From assembly GCA_002328485.1 (NCBI GenBank), contig DCUF01000008.1:1-19608 (forward strand): a stretch of 19,608 bases of DNA, given 5' to 3'. This document shows positions 1-7,932 of the stretch, piece after piece. The position numbers and the translations under genes were made by a program. The notes under the pieces are model-generated. The model saw only the letters and a program-made list of their open reading frames with translations, had not been told where the DNA came from and searched no databases. The stretch is from Deltaproteobacteria bacterium UBA2221 (GTDB taxonomy: Bacteria > Desulfobacterota > Syntrophorhabdia > Syntrophorhabdales > WCHB1-27). Each line of letters opens with the position of its first letter. Within the stretch, counting starts at the first letter, position 1.

Positions 1-929
1 CCGGGCGTAATGACCCCGCCTATGGTATGAATCTCGAGGTTCATTACCACCCCGTTCTCAGGTGCCTTTACCTCTGTCTTTTCATGGAAGTTTAGCGTCG
101 CGGCGTACTGGTCCTTCAGCGCAGTTGCCTTTTTGTCTATCTCGTTTAGCTCGGTCTCAATCTGTTTCCTGTATTCCGTTTCAAGGCTTCTGAGCCTCAA
201 GGCATACTCTTTGATTGAAGACTCATTTCTCGCCAAACTTGCTTCGGTTTCAGCCTTTTTCCCATAGATCTCCTCGAACCCCCTCTGAAGGTCTAAATAT
301 CGATTTCTCGGATAGTAGCCCTTTTCTGAAAGTTCCTTCAGAGAATCTATCTGCCTTTTCTGGACCTGCAGTTGTCTTTCATTGGAGTTCTTCTGTTCGA
401 TCAGCCTGTCTCTTGTTTGCTTGAGGGAGTCTATAATATCTATCGTACCTTTCTTTTCAGATTCATATCTCTCTTTTCTCGCCCGATAAAGCGCTTGCTG
501 GGATGCCATAAATCTTGAAAATTCAGGATCTTTACCCATCTCGACGATGTCCGGAGGATAGTCGATTCTAGCGGATAACGTTCTTTCAGCCAATAATCTG
601 CATTTGGCTACCATTGATTGAAAGTACTCCGATCTCGCCTGAGCGAGTTGAGCCTTTGCACTGGCGTCATCAAGCCTGATGAGCACCTGGTCCTTCTTTG
701 CGAAGTCGCCTTCCTTGACCAGGATCTCTTTGACTGTTCCCCCATACTGATGCTGAACAATCTTTCTGTAAGAGGCAACCGTTACCAGTCCAGGTGCGAC
801 CGCTCCGGTTGTAAGAGGGGCGAGAGCCGCCCATACAAGAAACCCTCCTAGAAATACAAGAATAACTATCAGGGTCCTCTTAATGAGAAATTTGAAATCT
901 TTTAAGCCTTCTTCTTCTTGTTCACTCAT
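1..929 (-). CDS. T1SS periplasmic adaptor (HlyD/PrtE family), C-terminus cut by window edge
   Basis: Membrane fusion protein that links the inner membrane ABC exporter to the TolC-like channel. About 309 codons are visible, reading from an ATG at 929 to the window edge with no stop. A short acidic cytoplasmic N-terminus (MSEQEEEGLKDFK) is followed by one membrane segment at about residues 18-37. A lipoyl/barrel-sandwich half follows at about 55-90 (HQYGGTVKEILVKEGD), then a long charged helical hairpin at about 90-265, rich in K, E, Q and R. The second barrel half begins just before the edge (VKAPENGVV). These features, in this order, are typical of HlyD-family adaptors of about 430-480 residues. 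The start overlaps the stop of the ABC transporter gene by 4 bases (ATGA), so the two are translationally coupled. The partial state is due only to the window boundary. Confidence 0.93.
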   Translation of the reverse strand, partial: MSEQEEEGLKDFKFLIKRTLIVILVFLGGFLVWAALAPLTTGAVAPGLVTVASYRKIVQHQYGGTVKEILVKEGDFAKKDQVLIRLDDASAKAQLAQARSEYFQSMVAKCRLLAERTLSARIDYPPDIVEMGKDPEFSRFMASQQALYRARKERYESEKKGTIDIIDSLKQTRDRLIEQKNSNERQLQVQKRQIDSLKELSEKGYYPRNRYLDLQRGFEEIYGKKAETEASLARNESSIKEYALRLRSLETEYRKQIETELNEIDKKATALKDQYAATLNFHEKTEVKAPENGVVMNLEIHTIGGVITP

Positions 930-2680
930 TTGCTTATACTCTGCTGTGCCCTCTGGGGAGGTTTCTGTGCGCTTATTTTACGTAGAACTTCTTCTTTTGG
1001 TCCAAAGGCTACGACTGTACCGTTTGCCATGAGCAATATTTTATCCATAATACGGAGAATGTTGGTTCTGTGGCTGACGACAATCACCGTTTTTTGCAGT
1101 TTCTTCATTATACTTAAGGCGGACAAAAGCGCCGCCTCCCCCTGCTCATCAAGGTTAGAGTTGGGCTCGTCAAGCAGGATAAGCGGAGGATCTCCGTAAA
1201 GGGCGCGAGCGAGTGCTATTCTCTGCCTTTGACCCCCCGAAAGGTAGTTCCCTGCTTCGCCGATCGGCATGTCATAGCCCTCAGGAAGTCTAAGTATAAA
1301 ATCATGAATCCCCGCTATCTGGGCGGCCCTGATGACCTTCTCCGATTCTATCTTGCCGAACCTTGCTATATTCTCGGCTATCGTCCCATCGAAGAGTTCG
1401 ATGTCCTGGGGGAGATAGCCCAGGTATTTCCCCAGATCTTCTTTGTCGTACTGAGACAGCTCTGCACCGTCCAGCCTTACCGTTCCCGCGAAAGGTCTCC
1501 AGATACCTACAGTCGTTTTCGCAAGGGTTGACTTCCCTGCCGCCGTCGGACCTATTATCGCAATCAGCTCGCCTGGAGCAGCACTGAAGTTTACCCCCTT
1601 TAGAATGGCGGTGTTGCTGTTCGGCGCCTTCACCATAATATTCTCTACAGATAGGCTCCCTTTCGGCGGAGGCAGAGAGACTGACGGTAAATTCTCCTCG
1701 TAAGAGGATAGCACTTCCGATAATCTGTCATAGCTTTCCCGGGCATTTACAAAGTTTTTCCAGGTGGAGACAGCCACGTCTACAGGGCTGAGGGCCTTGC
1801 CCATCAGTATAGAAGCCATTATCATCTCGCCTGGCGTAATGATATTGTCTATGGCAAGATAGGCGCCCGTGCCAAGCATGAGGGATTGAAAAGCGATCCT
1901 GCTTGCCCTGATGCAGCTCTGCAGTACGCTTGCACGCTTACTCGCCTGCTCTTGAAGCTTGAGTACGGGATTATATTTTTCGAGCCAGTGAGATTTTATG
2001 CTGCCGTGCATCCCCATTGCCTCAATTACTTCCGTATTTCTCAAGTTGGCCTGCAAAAAGGAATTGGCACTCTGGTAATGTTTGTTGGACTCTCTCAGGG
2101 GCTTTCTTGTTGAACCTTCATTCAGCAGGGCCAGACCAAGCAGTATGAGTGCGCTTATTATTGAAAATACACCCAGAAGAGGGTGGATGATGAATATGAC
2201 GATCATGTATATGGGCGTCCAGGGTAAATCCAGAAATGCAAAAAGACCGGTACCTGAGAGAAACTGCCTGAGCGTGGTCAGGTCTCCAAAGGCCTGGGAA
2301 GGAGAGTTTGAACCCAGGAGAATGATTCTATTCAAAACGGCATGAAAGACCTTGTCCTTAAGTTTACGGTCAATATCATTACTGAGGGCGATAAGTATTC
2401 GCGAACGGGACCATTCAAGAAAACCGAACAGGACGTACATAAACACAACTATTAAGGTGAGCATGAGAAGCGTGTTTACGTTTCTGCTCATGAGCACGCT
2501 GTCGTAGATCTGAAACATGTATAGGGCAGGAACGATTGACAGAAAACTCATAATACCGCTGAAAATGAAGAGATTAAATATCACCTTCTTGTATGACAGC
2601 AGGAACTCATAGAGCTTGTTATTTTCAGGCATGTATTTCTTCAGCATGGCAAGGGAGAAGGGGAATTTATCAGTCTTCAT
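926..2680 (-). CDS. T1SS ABC transporter/ATPase (PrtD/HlyB type, no C39 domain)
   Basis: Inner membrane ABC exporter with fused permease and ATPase, 584 residues, the usual size for PrtD-like proteins. Membrane segments lie at about 33-55, 68-88, 147-190 and 265-292. The ATPase half carries Walker A GPTAAGKST at about 377-385, Q-loop Q425, signature LSGGQ at 480-484, Walker B ILLDEP ending at E505 and the H-loop His at about 537. Only about 33 residues precede the first membrane segment. There is therefore no C39 peptidase domain for double-glycine leaders, which points to substrates with uncleaved C-terminal secretion signals. It overlaps the TolC-like gene by one base (TAATG) and the HlyD gene by four. 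The large repeat protein at the right end of the window is the only visible candidate cargo. Confidence 0.95.
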   Translation of the reverse strand: MKTDKFPFSLAMLKKYMPENNKLYEFLLSYKKVIFNLFIFSGIMSFLSIVPALYMFQIYDSVLMSRNVNTLLMLTLIVVFMYVLFGFLEWSRSRILIALSNDIDRKLKDKVFHAVLNRIILLGSNSPSQAFGDLTTLRQFLSGTGLFAFLDLPWTPIYMIVIFIIHPLLGVFSIISALILLGLALLNEGSTRKPLRESNKHYQSANSFLQANLRNTEVIEAMGMHGSIKSHWLEKYNPVLKLQEQASKRASVLQSCIRASRIAFQSLMLGTGAYLAIDNIITPGEMIMASILMGKALSPVDVAVSTWKNFVNARESYDRLSEVLSSYEENLPSVSLPPPKGSLSVENIMVKAPNSNTAILKGVNFSAAPGELIAIIGPTAAGKSTLAKTTVGIWRPFAGTVRLDGAELSQYDKEDLGKYLGYLPQDIELFDGTIAENIARFGKIESEKVIRAAQIAGIHDFILRLPEGYDMPIGEAGNYLSGGQRQRIALARALYGDPPLILLDEPNSNLDEQGEAALLSALSIMKKLQKTVIVVSHRTNILRIMDKILLMANGTVVAFGPKEEVLRKISAQKPPQRAQQSISK

Positions 2681-4011
2681 TACTCTTTTCCTGTCAAGTA
2701 TCCGTTAATCTCCGCAAGGGCGTTCTCATCTATCTTGCCGTTCCAGTACAGAAGCTTCAGCTTCTCTACGACATAGTCTATTCTCACCTGCAAGAGCTCC
2801 GTTTTGGCCTTGTACATGTTTGAAGTGGCGTTGAGGACATCCACAACCGTGCGGACACCTGACTGATAGCCTATTTTTGTTGATGCAAGGGCAGTTTGAG
2901 AAGCAGTCAGATATGCCTGAGCGCTCTTCACCTTTGAAATGGAGGTGCAAACCCCGAGAAAGGAGCTTCTCAAATTCTGAATTGCATCAGAGAGGACCCT
3001 CTCATACTCCTTAGCCGTCTGGGCATGTCTCTCTCTGAATTCTTGAACCCTGTACGATGTATAGCCGCTCGTCCAGAGGGGCATGGAGATTTGAAACCCA
3101 CCGGCATAGTACCGTGTTTTCGCAGTCTCTGTATCATTATTGGTATTTCTATCACTGTAGAGACCCACAAAATCAAGGATAGGAAGGTGTTGTGCTTTCT
3201 GTTTGTTGAGTTCATCTTTCGCGATATCGGACGTTAAGGCGTAGTATTTTACAATCGGATTTTTCTCTTTAACCCCCTCTATCCAGTCCTGCACGTTCTC
3301 AGGTGCAGGCTGTACAATGGGAATATCTCCGGAAAGGGGTGCTATGGAGTCTATCTTTTCTCCAACCAGACGCTCCAATTCCTGCCTTGTTATCTCTGCC
3401 TGATTGCTTGCATCGATTACCCTGAAGTATACCTCAGCCTTTCTGGCCTCGGCATCATGAAGATCAACAAGCGTTGCTTCGCCCGCATCGGAAAGAAATT
3501 TTACCATTCTCAGATTTTCCGCGGTAGCTTTTTCCTCCTCCAGAAGAACCTTTAAATTGTCGACAGCATGTAGATGCTTGAAGTACGCCTCGGAAACCCT
3601 TATCATCAGGCTATTCTTCGTGTCCAACAGCCTGAGCTCCCCGGAAAGCGCTCTTTGCTTGTTCTGTTTAAGATCGAGATACTTCGTAGCATTAAAAAGT
3701 GGCTGTCTGAGCGTTATATTGAAACTTTCCCCCCGGTAGTTTTCATAGAAGTCCGGCGCTTTAGTATAGTCGTAATTCATCGAGCTGTACGACCCTTGAA
3801 CCTGTGGCAGAAGCTGGGCCCAGGATTGCTTTGGAAGAGTCTGCTCGGCTTTGTACTGATGATAGGCGGCACGATATCGGGGATCGTGTTCCTTGGCCTT
3901 GAGAAAGCATTCAAGAAGGTCCGATGCCTCCACTGCCCGACCTGATGGAACCATAAATAGTAACAAGAGCATACATGGGGTCAATCGTTTTATAAAGGGC
4001 CACAATGACAT
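2680..4011 (-). CDS. TolC family outer membrane channel of the T1SS
   Basis: Outer membrane efflux protein forming the exit duct of the type I secretion system, 443 residues, slightly short of E. coli TolC. It starts with a signal peptide (basic SLWPFIKRLTP, then a Leu-rich core, cleavage near GRA-VEA). The mature N-terminus, SDLLECFLKAKEHDPRYRAA, is the classic first helix of the family. Two similar helical halves follow, each with a beta-strand stretch (LLPQVQGSYSS near residue 68; LPILDFVGLYSDRN in the second half). The C-terminal half has the repeated GVRTVVDVLNA-type turn that mirrors GEATLVDLHDA in the first half. It is first of three overlapping T1SS genes (TAATG junction with the ABC gene). 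No good Shine-Dalgarno sequence precedes the ATG. A weak promoter candidate lies just upstream. Confidence 0.95.
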   Translation of the reverse strand: MSLWPFIKRLTPCMLLLLFMVPSGRAVEASDLLECFLKAKEHDPRYRAAYHQYKAEQTLPKQSWAQLLPQVQGSYSSMNYDYTKAPDFYENYRGESFNITLRQPLFNATKYLDLKQNKQRALSGELRLLDTKNSLMIRVSEAYFKHLHAVDNLKVLLEEEKATAENLRMVKFLSDAGEATLVDLHDAEARKAEVYFRVIDASNQAEITRQELERLVGEKIDSIAPLSGDIPIVQPAPENVQDWIEGVKEKNPIVKYYALTSDIAKDELNKQKAQHLPILDFVGLYSDRNTNNDTETAKTRYYAGGFQISMPLWTSGYTSYRVQEFRERHAQTAKEYERVLSDAIQNLRSSFLGVCTSISKVKSAQAYLTASQTALASTKIGYQSGVRTVVDVLNATSNMYKAKTELLQVRIDYVVEKLKLLYWNGKIDENALAEINGYLTGKE

Positions 4012-4022
4012 GGGGTTTAGAG

Positions 4023-4051
4023 AACATAAGATTAGAAGATATGCAAGGCAA
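4023..4051 (-). promoter_or_regulatory. Candidate promoter of the T1SS genes
   Basis: On the minus strand TTGCCT (4051-4046) and TATGTT (4028-4023) are separated by 17 bases, a 4/6 match to each sigma70 hexamer. A start point about 7 bases downstream would leave an almost leaderless mRNA for the TolC-like gene, which has no clear ribosome binding site, so the call is tentative. The alternative is readthrough from the acyl-CoA synthetase-like gene across the 173-base gap. That gap otherwise holds only a weak TGAG/CTCA hairpin followed by TTTTT (around 4053-4066) as a possible terminator. Confidence 0.3.
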
Positions 4052-4184
4052 AAATGAGATTCTCAGCAATTCCCGCCGTCCCGCAGGTAGGCCTCCTCAC
4101 CCCGTTTTTTTCCCTGCTCATACAAATACGGAAGGTGCGACTCTTAGAGACAGGTTTTGGGCTCGACAAAGAAATGGTCTTCGT

Positions 4185-5702
4185 CTACTCCTTTCGCTCA
4201 GTAGAAACCGCTTGGTCCGCGGAAAACTTGATACTGGCGGCGAGTGCTAAACGCTTCACCTTGCCGCTTTCATTCCTCGGTAACGCATCAATCTTCACAA
4301 TCGCGTCAGGCACGTACACGTTACCCAGGTGCTCTCGACAAAGGCGCTTCAAGACCTCTGCATCGAAGGGAGCGCGCGCTTCCACTACCGCAACCAGCAC
4401 CTGTGCCCCCGTGCCGCGGTTAACGGGTACCACGGCGGACTCGATGATCTCCGGCTGGTCATCGAGGAATTGTTCAATCAGGCGTACATCAATCTTGTTC
4501 CCGCCCAAATTGACGATGTGGTCGACCCGACCCCGTAAAAATAAGTAGCCTGCCGCACCCACGAATCCGGTATCACCCGGATAGAACCATCCATTACGAA
4601 AAGCCCGAGCCGTGGCCTGCTCGTCGTCGAGGTATCCTTTGGTAACAAGAGGCGACTTGAAACGCAGGAGCCCCGATTGACCCGGAGGCAGGGGCTGATC
4701 ATTTTCATCGACCGCCTCCGCATGTACCCAGGCGTTGAGGCGTCCTACGGATTTCGGGCGCAGTGCGTAGGTTTCGGGGGTAGACATAGCCAGGCTACCG
4801 CTTTCGGTTGAACCGTAATCGACCTCCAACCGGGAACAAATCCGGTTCACAATGCCCTCCCGCAGGGCGGGCGATACGAAACTGCCGGCAACCATGATGG
4901 ATTTGATCCCGGCACAAATCTTTGGGCTCTCGGATAGACTTTTTTTCGCATAGGCTACCAGCGAGGAGGCACTTCCCGTAGTAGTGACCACTCTGGTGGG
5001 CTGATCACGCTGGACCGACACGAAAAAGGTCTCGGGTCTTGATGTCTGCGTCAGCACGGTTGTCCCACCCCGATATAGCTGCCGCATAGCAGCGGTGATT
5101 CCATATTCTATACCCAGCGAGACGAACACGTATACCCGTCCTTCGTCATCCTGATCGGGCCGTGGCGATATGCTGGCCAACATGGTACCGCGCCCATGGG
5201 GTTGGGGGCTCCTTTTGGGCCTCCCCGTGGTTCCTGAAGACAGCGCTATCAGCCACGGCTCCTCATCCAGGCCCTGCACAACGGGTGGCACGTCGAAACG
5301 CTCCCCATCAGCCGGCGCCGCCAATAAGGCAGCCGCTTCAAGATAGCGTGTTACCGGGGAGCTGTTACTGCGCCAGCCGTCATCCTGGTCCAATATGATA
5401 CTATGCACACGAGCACCTGCGACCAGTTCTTCACGCTGTTTCTCGGATAGCCCTACCGACACAGGAGTGGCCACGGCTCCGAACCGGGCCAGAGCAAGCA
5501 GAACGATCAGATAGGCCAGTCTACTGTTAATCGACAGGGCAACCACATCGCCGCGGGTGATGCCTGTCGCCGCCAATCGTGCAGACGCCCGTTCGACCGC
5601 GACACGCAGTGCGCCATAATTGACTGGCTGCCCCTCATACAGAATAGCGATGCGGTCAGGATGGGCATTACAATTTCGCCAGATCGTATTCGTGATATTC
5701 AT
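4185..5702 (-). CDS. AMP-dependent acyl-CoA synthetase/ligase family protein
   Basis: Adenylate-forming enzyme of the ANL superfamily, 505 residues, normal length for a stand-alone acyl-CoA synthetase. It activates a carboxylate with ATP and transfers it to CoA or another thiol. Motifs are in order: P-loop-like SSGTTGRPKR at about 155-164, YGSTE at 296-300, the GDTG hinge region at 376-379, GRVDHIVNLGGNKI at about 391-404, and the C-terminal catalytic Lys in NESGK at about 477-481. There is no signal peptide or membrane segment, and no carrier-protein domain, so it is not an NRPS module. The substrate cannot be read from sequence. The start is the ATG at 5702 with AAGGA about 10 bases upstream. 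It lies upstream of and co-directional with the T1SS genes with a 173-base gap. Any role in secretion or in modifying the exported protein is unproven. Confidence 0.85.
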   Translation of the reverse strand: MNITNTIWRNCNAHPDRIAILYEGQPVNYGALRVAVERASARLAATGITRGDVVALSINSRLAYLIVLLALARFGAVATPVSVGLSEKQREELVAGARVHSIILDQDDGWRSNSSPVTRYLEAAALLAAPADGERFDVPPVVQGLDEEPWLIALSSGTTGRPKRSPQPHGRGTMLASISPRPDQDDEGRVYVFVSLGIEYGITAAMRQLYRGGTTVLTQTSRPETFFVSVQRDQPTRVVTTTGSASSLVAYAKKSLSESPKICAGIKSIMVAGSFVSPALREGIVNRICSRLEVDYGSTESGSLAMSTPETYALRPKSVGRLNAWVHAEAVDENDQPLPPGQSGLLRFKSPLVTKGYLDDEQATARAFRNGWFYPGDTGFVGAAGYLFLRGRVDHIVNLGGNKIDVRLIEQFLDDQPEIIESAVVPVNRGTGAQVLVAVVEARAPFDAEVLKRLCREHLGNVYVPDAIVKIDALPRNESGKVKRLALAASIKFSADQAVSTERKE

Positions 5703-5758
5703 CTGTCATTATTCCTTATCTGCTTCAATTATCGGTGCGCTATTTTACGGTAAGCTAT

Positions 5759-5786
5759 ATTGTAAAGGCGATGCCTATTATGTCAA
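5759..5786 (-). promoter_or_regulatory. Strong sigma70-type promoter for the ligase (and perhaps T1SS) genes
   Basis: On the minus strand a perfect -35 box TTGACA (5786-5781) is followed after 16 bases by TACAAT (5764-5759), a 5/6 match to the -10 consensus. Transcription would begin near 5752 and leave a leader of about 50 bases before the ATG at 5702. This is the best promoter match in the window and fits a housekeeping sigma factor. Confidence 0.7.
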
Positions 5787-5971
5787 GAGAATTTACCAAA
5801 GGTATTCCGGGTGTTAGAGCGAGGGCTTGCGGGGGCTAACGCGTCTTTTTCTCGTCAAGACGGTTACTTGAAACCGATGCGTACCGTCAATACCTTCAGC
5901 CCCTGTGCTCCCTTGATTTCCTCAAGCTTTTGTTTGACTTTTAGGGGTGCAGTCGGGTAGAGTTATCACGA

Positions 5972-5977
5972 TATAAT
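5972..5977 (+). promoter_or_regulatory. Possible -10 element of the pst-cys operon
   Basis: A perfect TATAAT lies about 67 bases before the PstS-like start codon. No -35 hexamer is found 16-18 bases upstream (the sequence there is GC-rich), and there is no extended -10 TG. If it is real, the promoter probably needs an activator, as expected for a starvation-induced oxyanion uptake operon. The nearest TTGACT (5934-5939) is 32 bases away, too far to pair with it. Confidence 0.35.
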
Positions 5978-6043
5978 GACGGGACACTAAGGTATAGCTG
6001 CCTTAATAATTCTAAAGACTTAACAAACCAAAAAGGATCGGCC

Positions 6044-7021
6044 ATGAGAAGACCTCCGGGCATAAACGTGTTGTTTTGTCACATTGTTATCGCCGTGCTA
6101 CTGTTTTCCCTCTGTGTGGCCGGAACTGCGATTGCGGCAGATCAGAAAAAGGCCGGAATATCAGGAACCGTTCGGGTCTCAGGCGCCTGGGCGCTCTATC
6201 CGATGATGGTGACATGGGCGGAAGAATTCCGGAAGGTTTACCCCGGTGTCCGCATCGACGTGTCGGCGGGTGGCGCCGGCAAAGGCATTACCGATGCCCT
6301 TACCGGGATGGTGGATATCGGCATGGTATCGCGTGAGATCAGACCGGAGGAGCAAAAACCGGGCAGCACGTTCATTCCTGTGGTCAAGGATGCGGTCTTT
6401 CCAACAATCAACGCGAATAATCCTGTCCAGAAGACCGTCGCTATGAAGGGTATCAAGAAGGAAACCTTCAACGATCTTTGGGTACTTGGAAAACCCATGA
6501 CCTGGGGCGAACTCGCAGGAACAACCACCAAAAAGGCCGTGCAGGTCTACACGCGGTCCGACTCGTGCGGAGCTGCCGAGACCTGGGCCCATTATCTTGG
6601 GAAAAAGCAGGAAGACCTCAAGGGTGTGGGCGTTTATGGCGATCCGGGCCTTGCCGAAGCAGTCAAAAAGGATGTCTTCGGTGTGGGATACAACAACCTG
6701 AACTACGCCTACGATGCAAAGACAGGCCTCCCCGTATCAGGGATTCAGATCATCCCCATCGACGTGAATGGAAACGGAAAGATCGATCCCAAGGAGGATC
6801 TAGGGACCAAGGCAAAGGCGATTAAGGCCGTGACGTCAGGATCATATCCGTCACCCCCTGCCCGCGACCTGTATCTTATTTCGAGAAACAATTTCAACGG
6901 ACTCTCGAAGACCTTTGTGAAGTGGATTCTGGCGGATGGGCAAAAATACGTTGATGAAGTGGGTTACATAAAGATTGCACCTAAGCAGCTAAAGGAATCC
7001 TTGAAAAAGCTTGAGAAGTGA
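6044..7021 (+). CDS. PstS-like periplasmic oxyanion-binding protein
   Basis: Substrate-binding protein of a phosphate-type ABC importer, 325 residues. It has a signal peptide (hydrophobic core 13-27, cleavage about AIA-A at 31/32; no lipobox). The PstS-fold landmarks are present: SGAWALYP (46-53), SAGGAGKGI (74-82), VDIGMVSRE (90-98) and TRSDSCGAAETW (170-181). Aligned by eye to E. coli PstS, the contact residues Arg135 and Asp137 are kept (R171, D173). Thr10 becomes Leu, Asp56 becomes Ser96, Ser139 becomes Cys175 and Thr141 becomes Ala177. The Ser-Arg form at the Asp56 position also occurs in many PstS relatives, so it is not decisive. A canonical EF-hand-like loop DVNGNGKIDPKE sits at 240-251. 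The ATG has AAGGA 6 bases upstream. As first gene of an operon ending in cysD-cysNC, its ligand could be sulfate instead of phosphate. Confidence 0.85.
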   Translation: MRRPPGINVLFCHIVIAVLLFSLCVAGTAIAADQKKAGISGTVRVSGAWALYPMMVTWAEEFRKVYPGVRIDVSAGGAGKGITDALTGMVDIGMVSREIRPEEQKPGSTFIPVVKDAVFPTINANNPVQKTVAMKGIKKETFNDLWVLGKPMTWGELAGTTTKKAVQVYTRSDSCGAAETWAHYLGKKQEDLKGVGVYGDPGLAEAVKKDVFGVGYNNLNYAYDAKTGLPVSGIQIIPIDVNGNGKIDPKEDLGTKAKAIKAVTSGSYPSPPARDLYLISRNNFNGLSKTFVKWILADGQKYVDEVGYIKIAPKQLKESLKKLEK

Positions 7022-7932
7022 GGAGAAGAGCGGATTTTTCTGTGAAAGTAAGACGTTTTAAGGATAGCCTTGCCACCACATTCATTCGGGCCTCTTTAGT
7101 TTTTGTCAATGCCATTGCCTTTGTCATTGCCATCACCCTCTTTATGAAAACAAGGCCGATCCTTGCCAAAACCACCCTTTCCCATCTTCTTTCCTCCACC
7201 TCCTGGCACCCCCTAAGGGGTGATTTCGGCTTCTTCCCTTTTATCATCGGTACCCTGGAAGTGACAGCAATAGCCATGATCCTTTCCATTCCTGTGTGTC
7301 TCTTGAGTGCAATCTATCTCTCCGAGTATGCACACGGTCGTTTCCGTGGGTTTGTCCGGTTGGTGGTCGACATCCTTGCCGGTATTCCCTCAGTTATATA
7401 CGGACTCTGCGGCGTGATCGCCATCGTCCCCCTCGTCAGGATTTTGGGCCAGGCCTTGGGCAGCCCCACCACGGGCTACAGCCTTTTGGCAGGCGGCATT
7501 ATCCTTGCCATCATGGTCTCGCCCGTTATCACTTCCGTTGCCCTGGAGGTATTCCGCACAATCCCTCGCGCAGCCCGGGAGAACTCCCTTGCCTTGGGCA
7601 TCACGACCTGGGAAATGGTAAAACACGTGATCCTCAGGAGTTCGCTTCACGGAATTATTGCGGCCATCGTACTCGGCTTTGCCCGGGCCTTCGGCGAAAC
7701 CATGGCCGTACTCATGGTAGTCGGAAACGTGCCGAAAGTTCCCTTGTCGCTCTTCGATCCCGCCTACCCCCTGCCGGCTCTTATCGCCAACAATTATGGT
7801 GAGATGATGTCCATCCCCCTCTATGACTCGGCCCTCATGTTTGCGGCCCTCATCCTCATGGTCGTCGTGGGAGGGTTCAGTCTCGGCGCCCATCTCATCC
7901 TTCTGAAAATTGAACGGAGGGGATACGTATGA
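7018..7932 (+). CDS. PstC-like ABC importer permease
   Basis: Inner membrane permease, 304 residues, about six hydrophobic segments (near 18-40, 78-105, 118-145, 155-178, 212-235, 268-292). The binding-protein-dependent transport signature runs from EVFRTIPRAARENSLALG into the conserved FARAFGETMAVLMV, whose Arg and Glu are typical of PstC. The GTG start overlaps the pstS-like stop (GTGA). An alternative GTG at 7042, preceded by purine-rich GAGGAGAAGAG, would remove eight residues and cannot be excluded. It pairs with the next gene to form the heterodimeric channel. There is no phoU gene or PhoR/PhoB-type regulator in the window, unlike many true phosphate operons. Confidence 0.87.
   Translation: MRRRADFSVKVRRFKDSLATTFIRASLVFVNAIAFVIAITLFMKTRPILAKTTLSHLLSSTSWHPLRGDFGFFPFIIGTLEVTAIAMILSIPVCLLSAIYLSEYAHGRFRGFVRLVVDILAGIPSVIYGLCGVIAIVPLVRILGQALGSPTTGYSLLAGGIILAIMVSPVITSVALEVFRTIPRAARENSLALGITTWEMVKHVILRSSLHGIIAAIVLGFARAFGETMAVLMVVGNVPKVPLSLFDPAYPLPALIANNYGEMMSIPLYDSALMFAALILMVVVGGFSLGAHLILLKIERRGYV

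Larger units (their letters stand above)
5703..6043. other. Divergent intergenic region between ligase and pst-like operon
   Basis: This 341-base stretch without a convincing gene separates the minus-strand ligase from the plus-strand importer operon. It holds the strong ligase promoter (5759-5786), a 6-bp hairpin CGTCTT/AAGACG (5842-5862) without a T-run, and a TATAAT at 5972-5977 facing the importer. It also holds a short open stretch on the minus strand (5962-5864) ending in TAA. That stretch would encode about 32 residues reading ...KVKQKLEEIKGAQGLK..., and could be the eroded C-terminus of a lost gene or chance. I see no recognisable operator or Pho box. Confidence 0.5.

Noticed and set aside
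4185..5702. Ligase as an NRPS adenylation module
   Set aside because: There is no condensation or carrier-protein domain in or beside it and the length fits a stand-alone acyl-CoA synthetase.
5842..5862. Hairpin CGTCTT/AAGACG as a terminator
   Set aside because: The stem is only 6 bp with a 9-base loop and no T-run follows on either strand, and no gene ends there.
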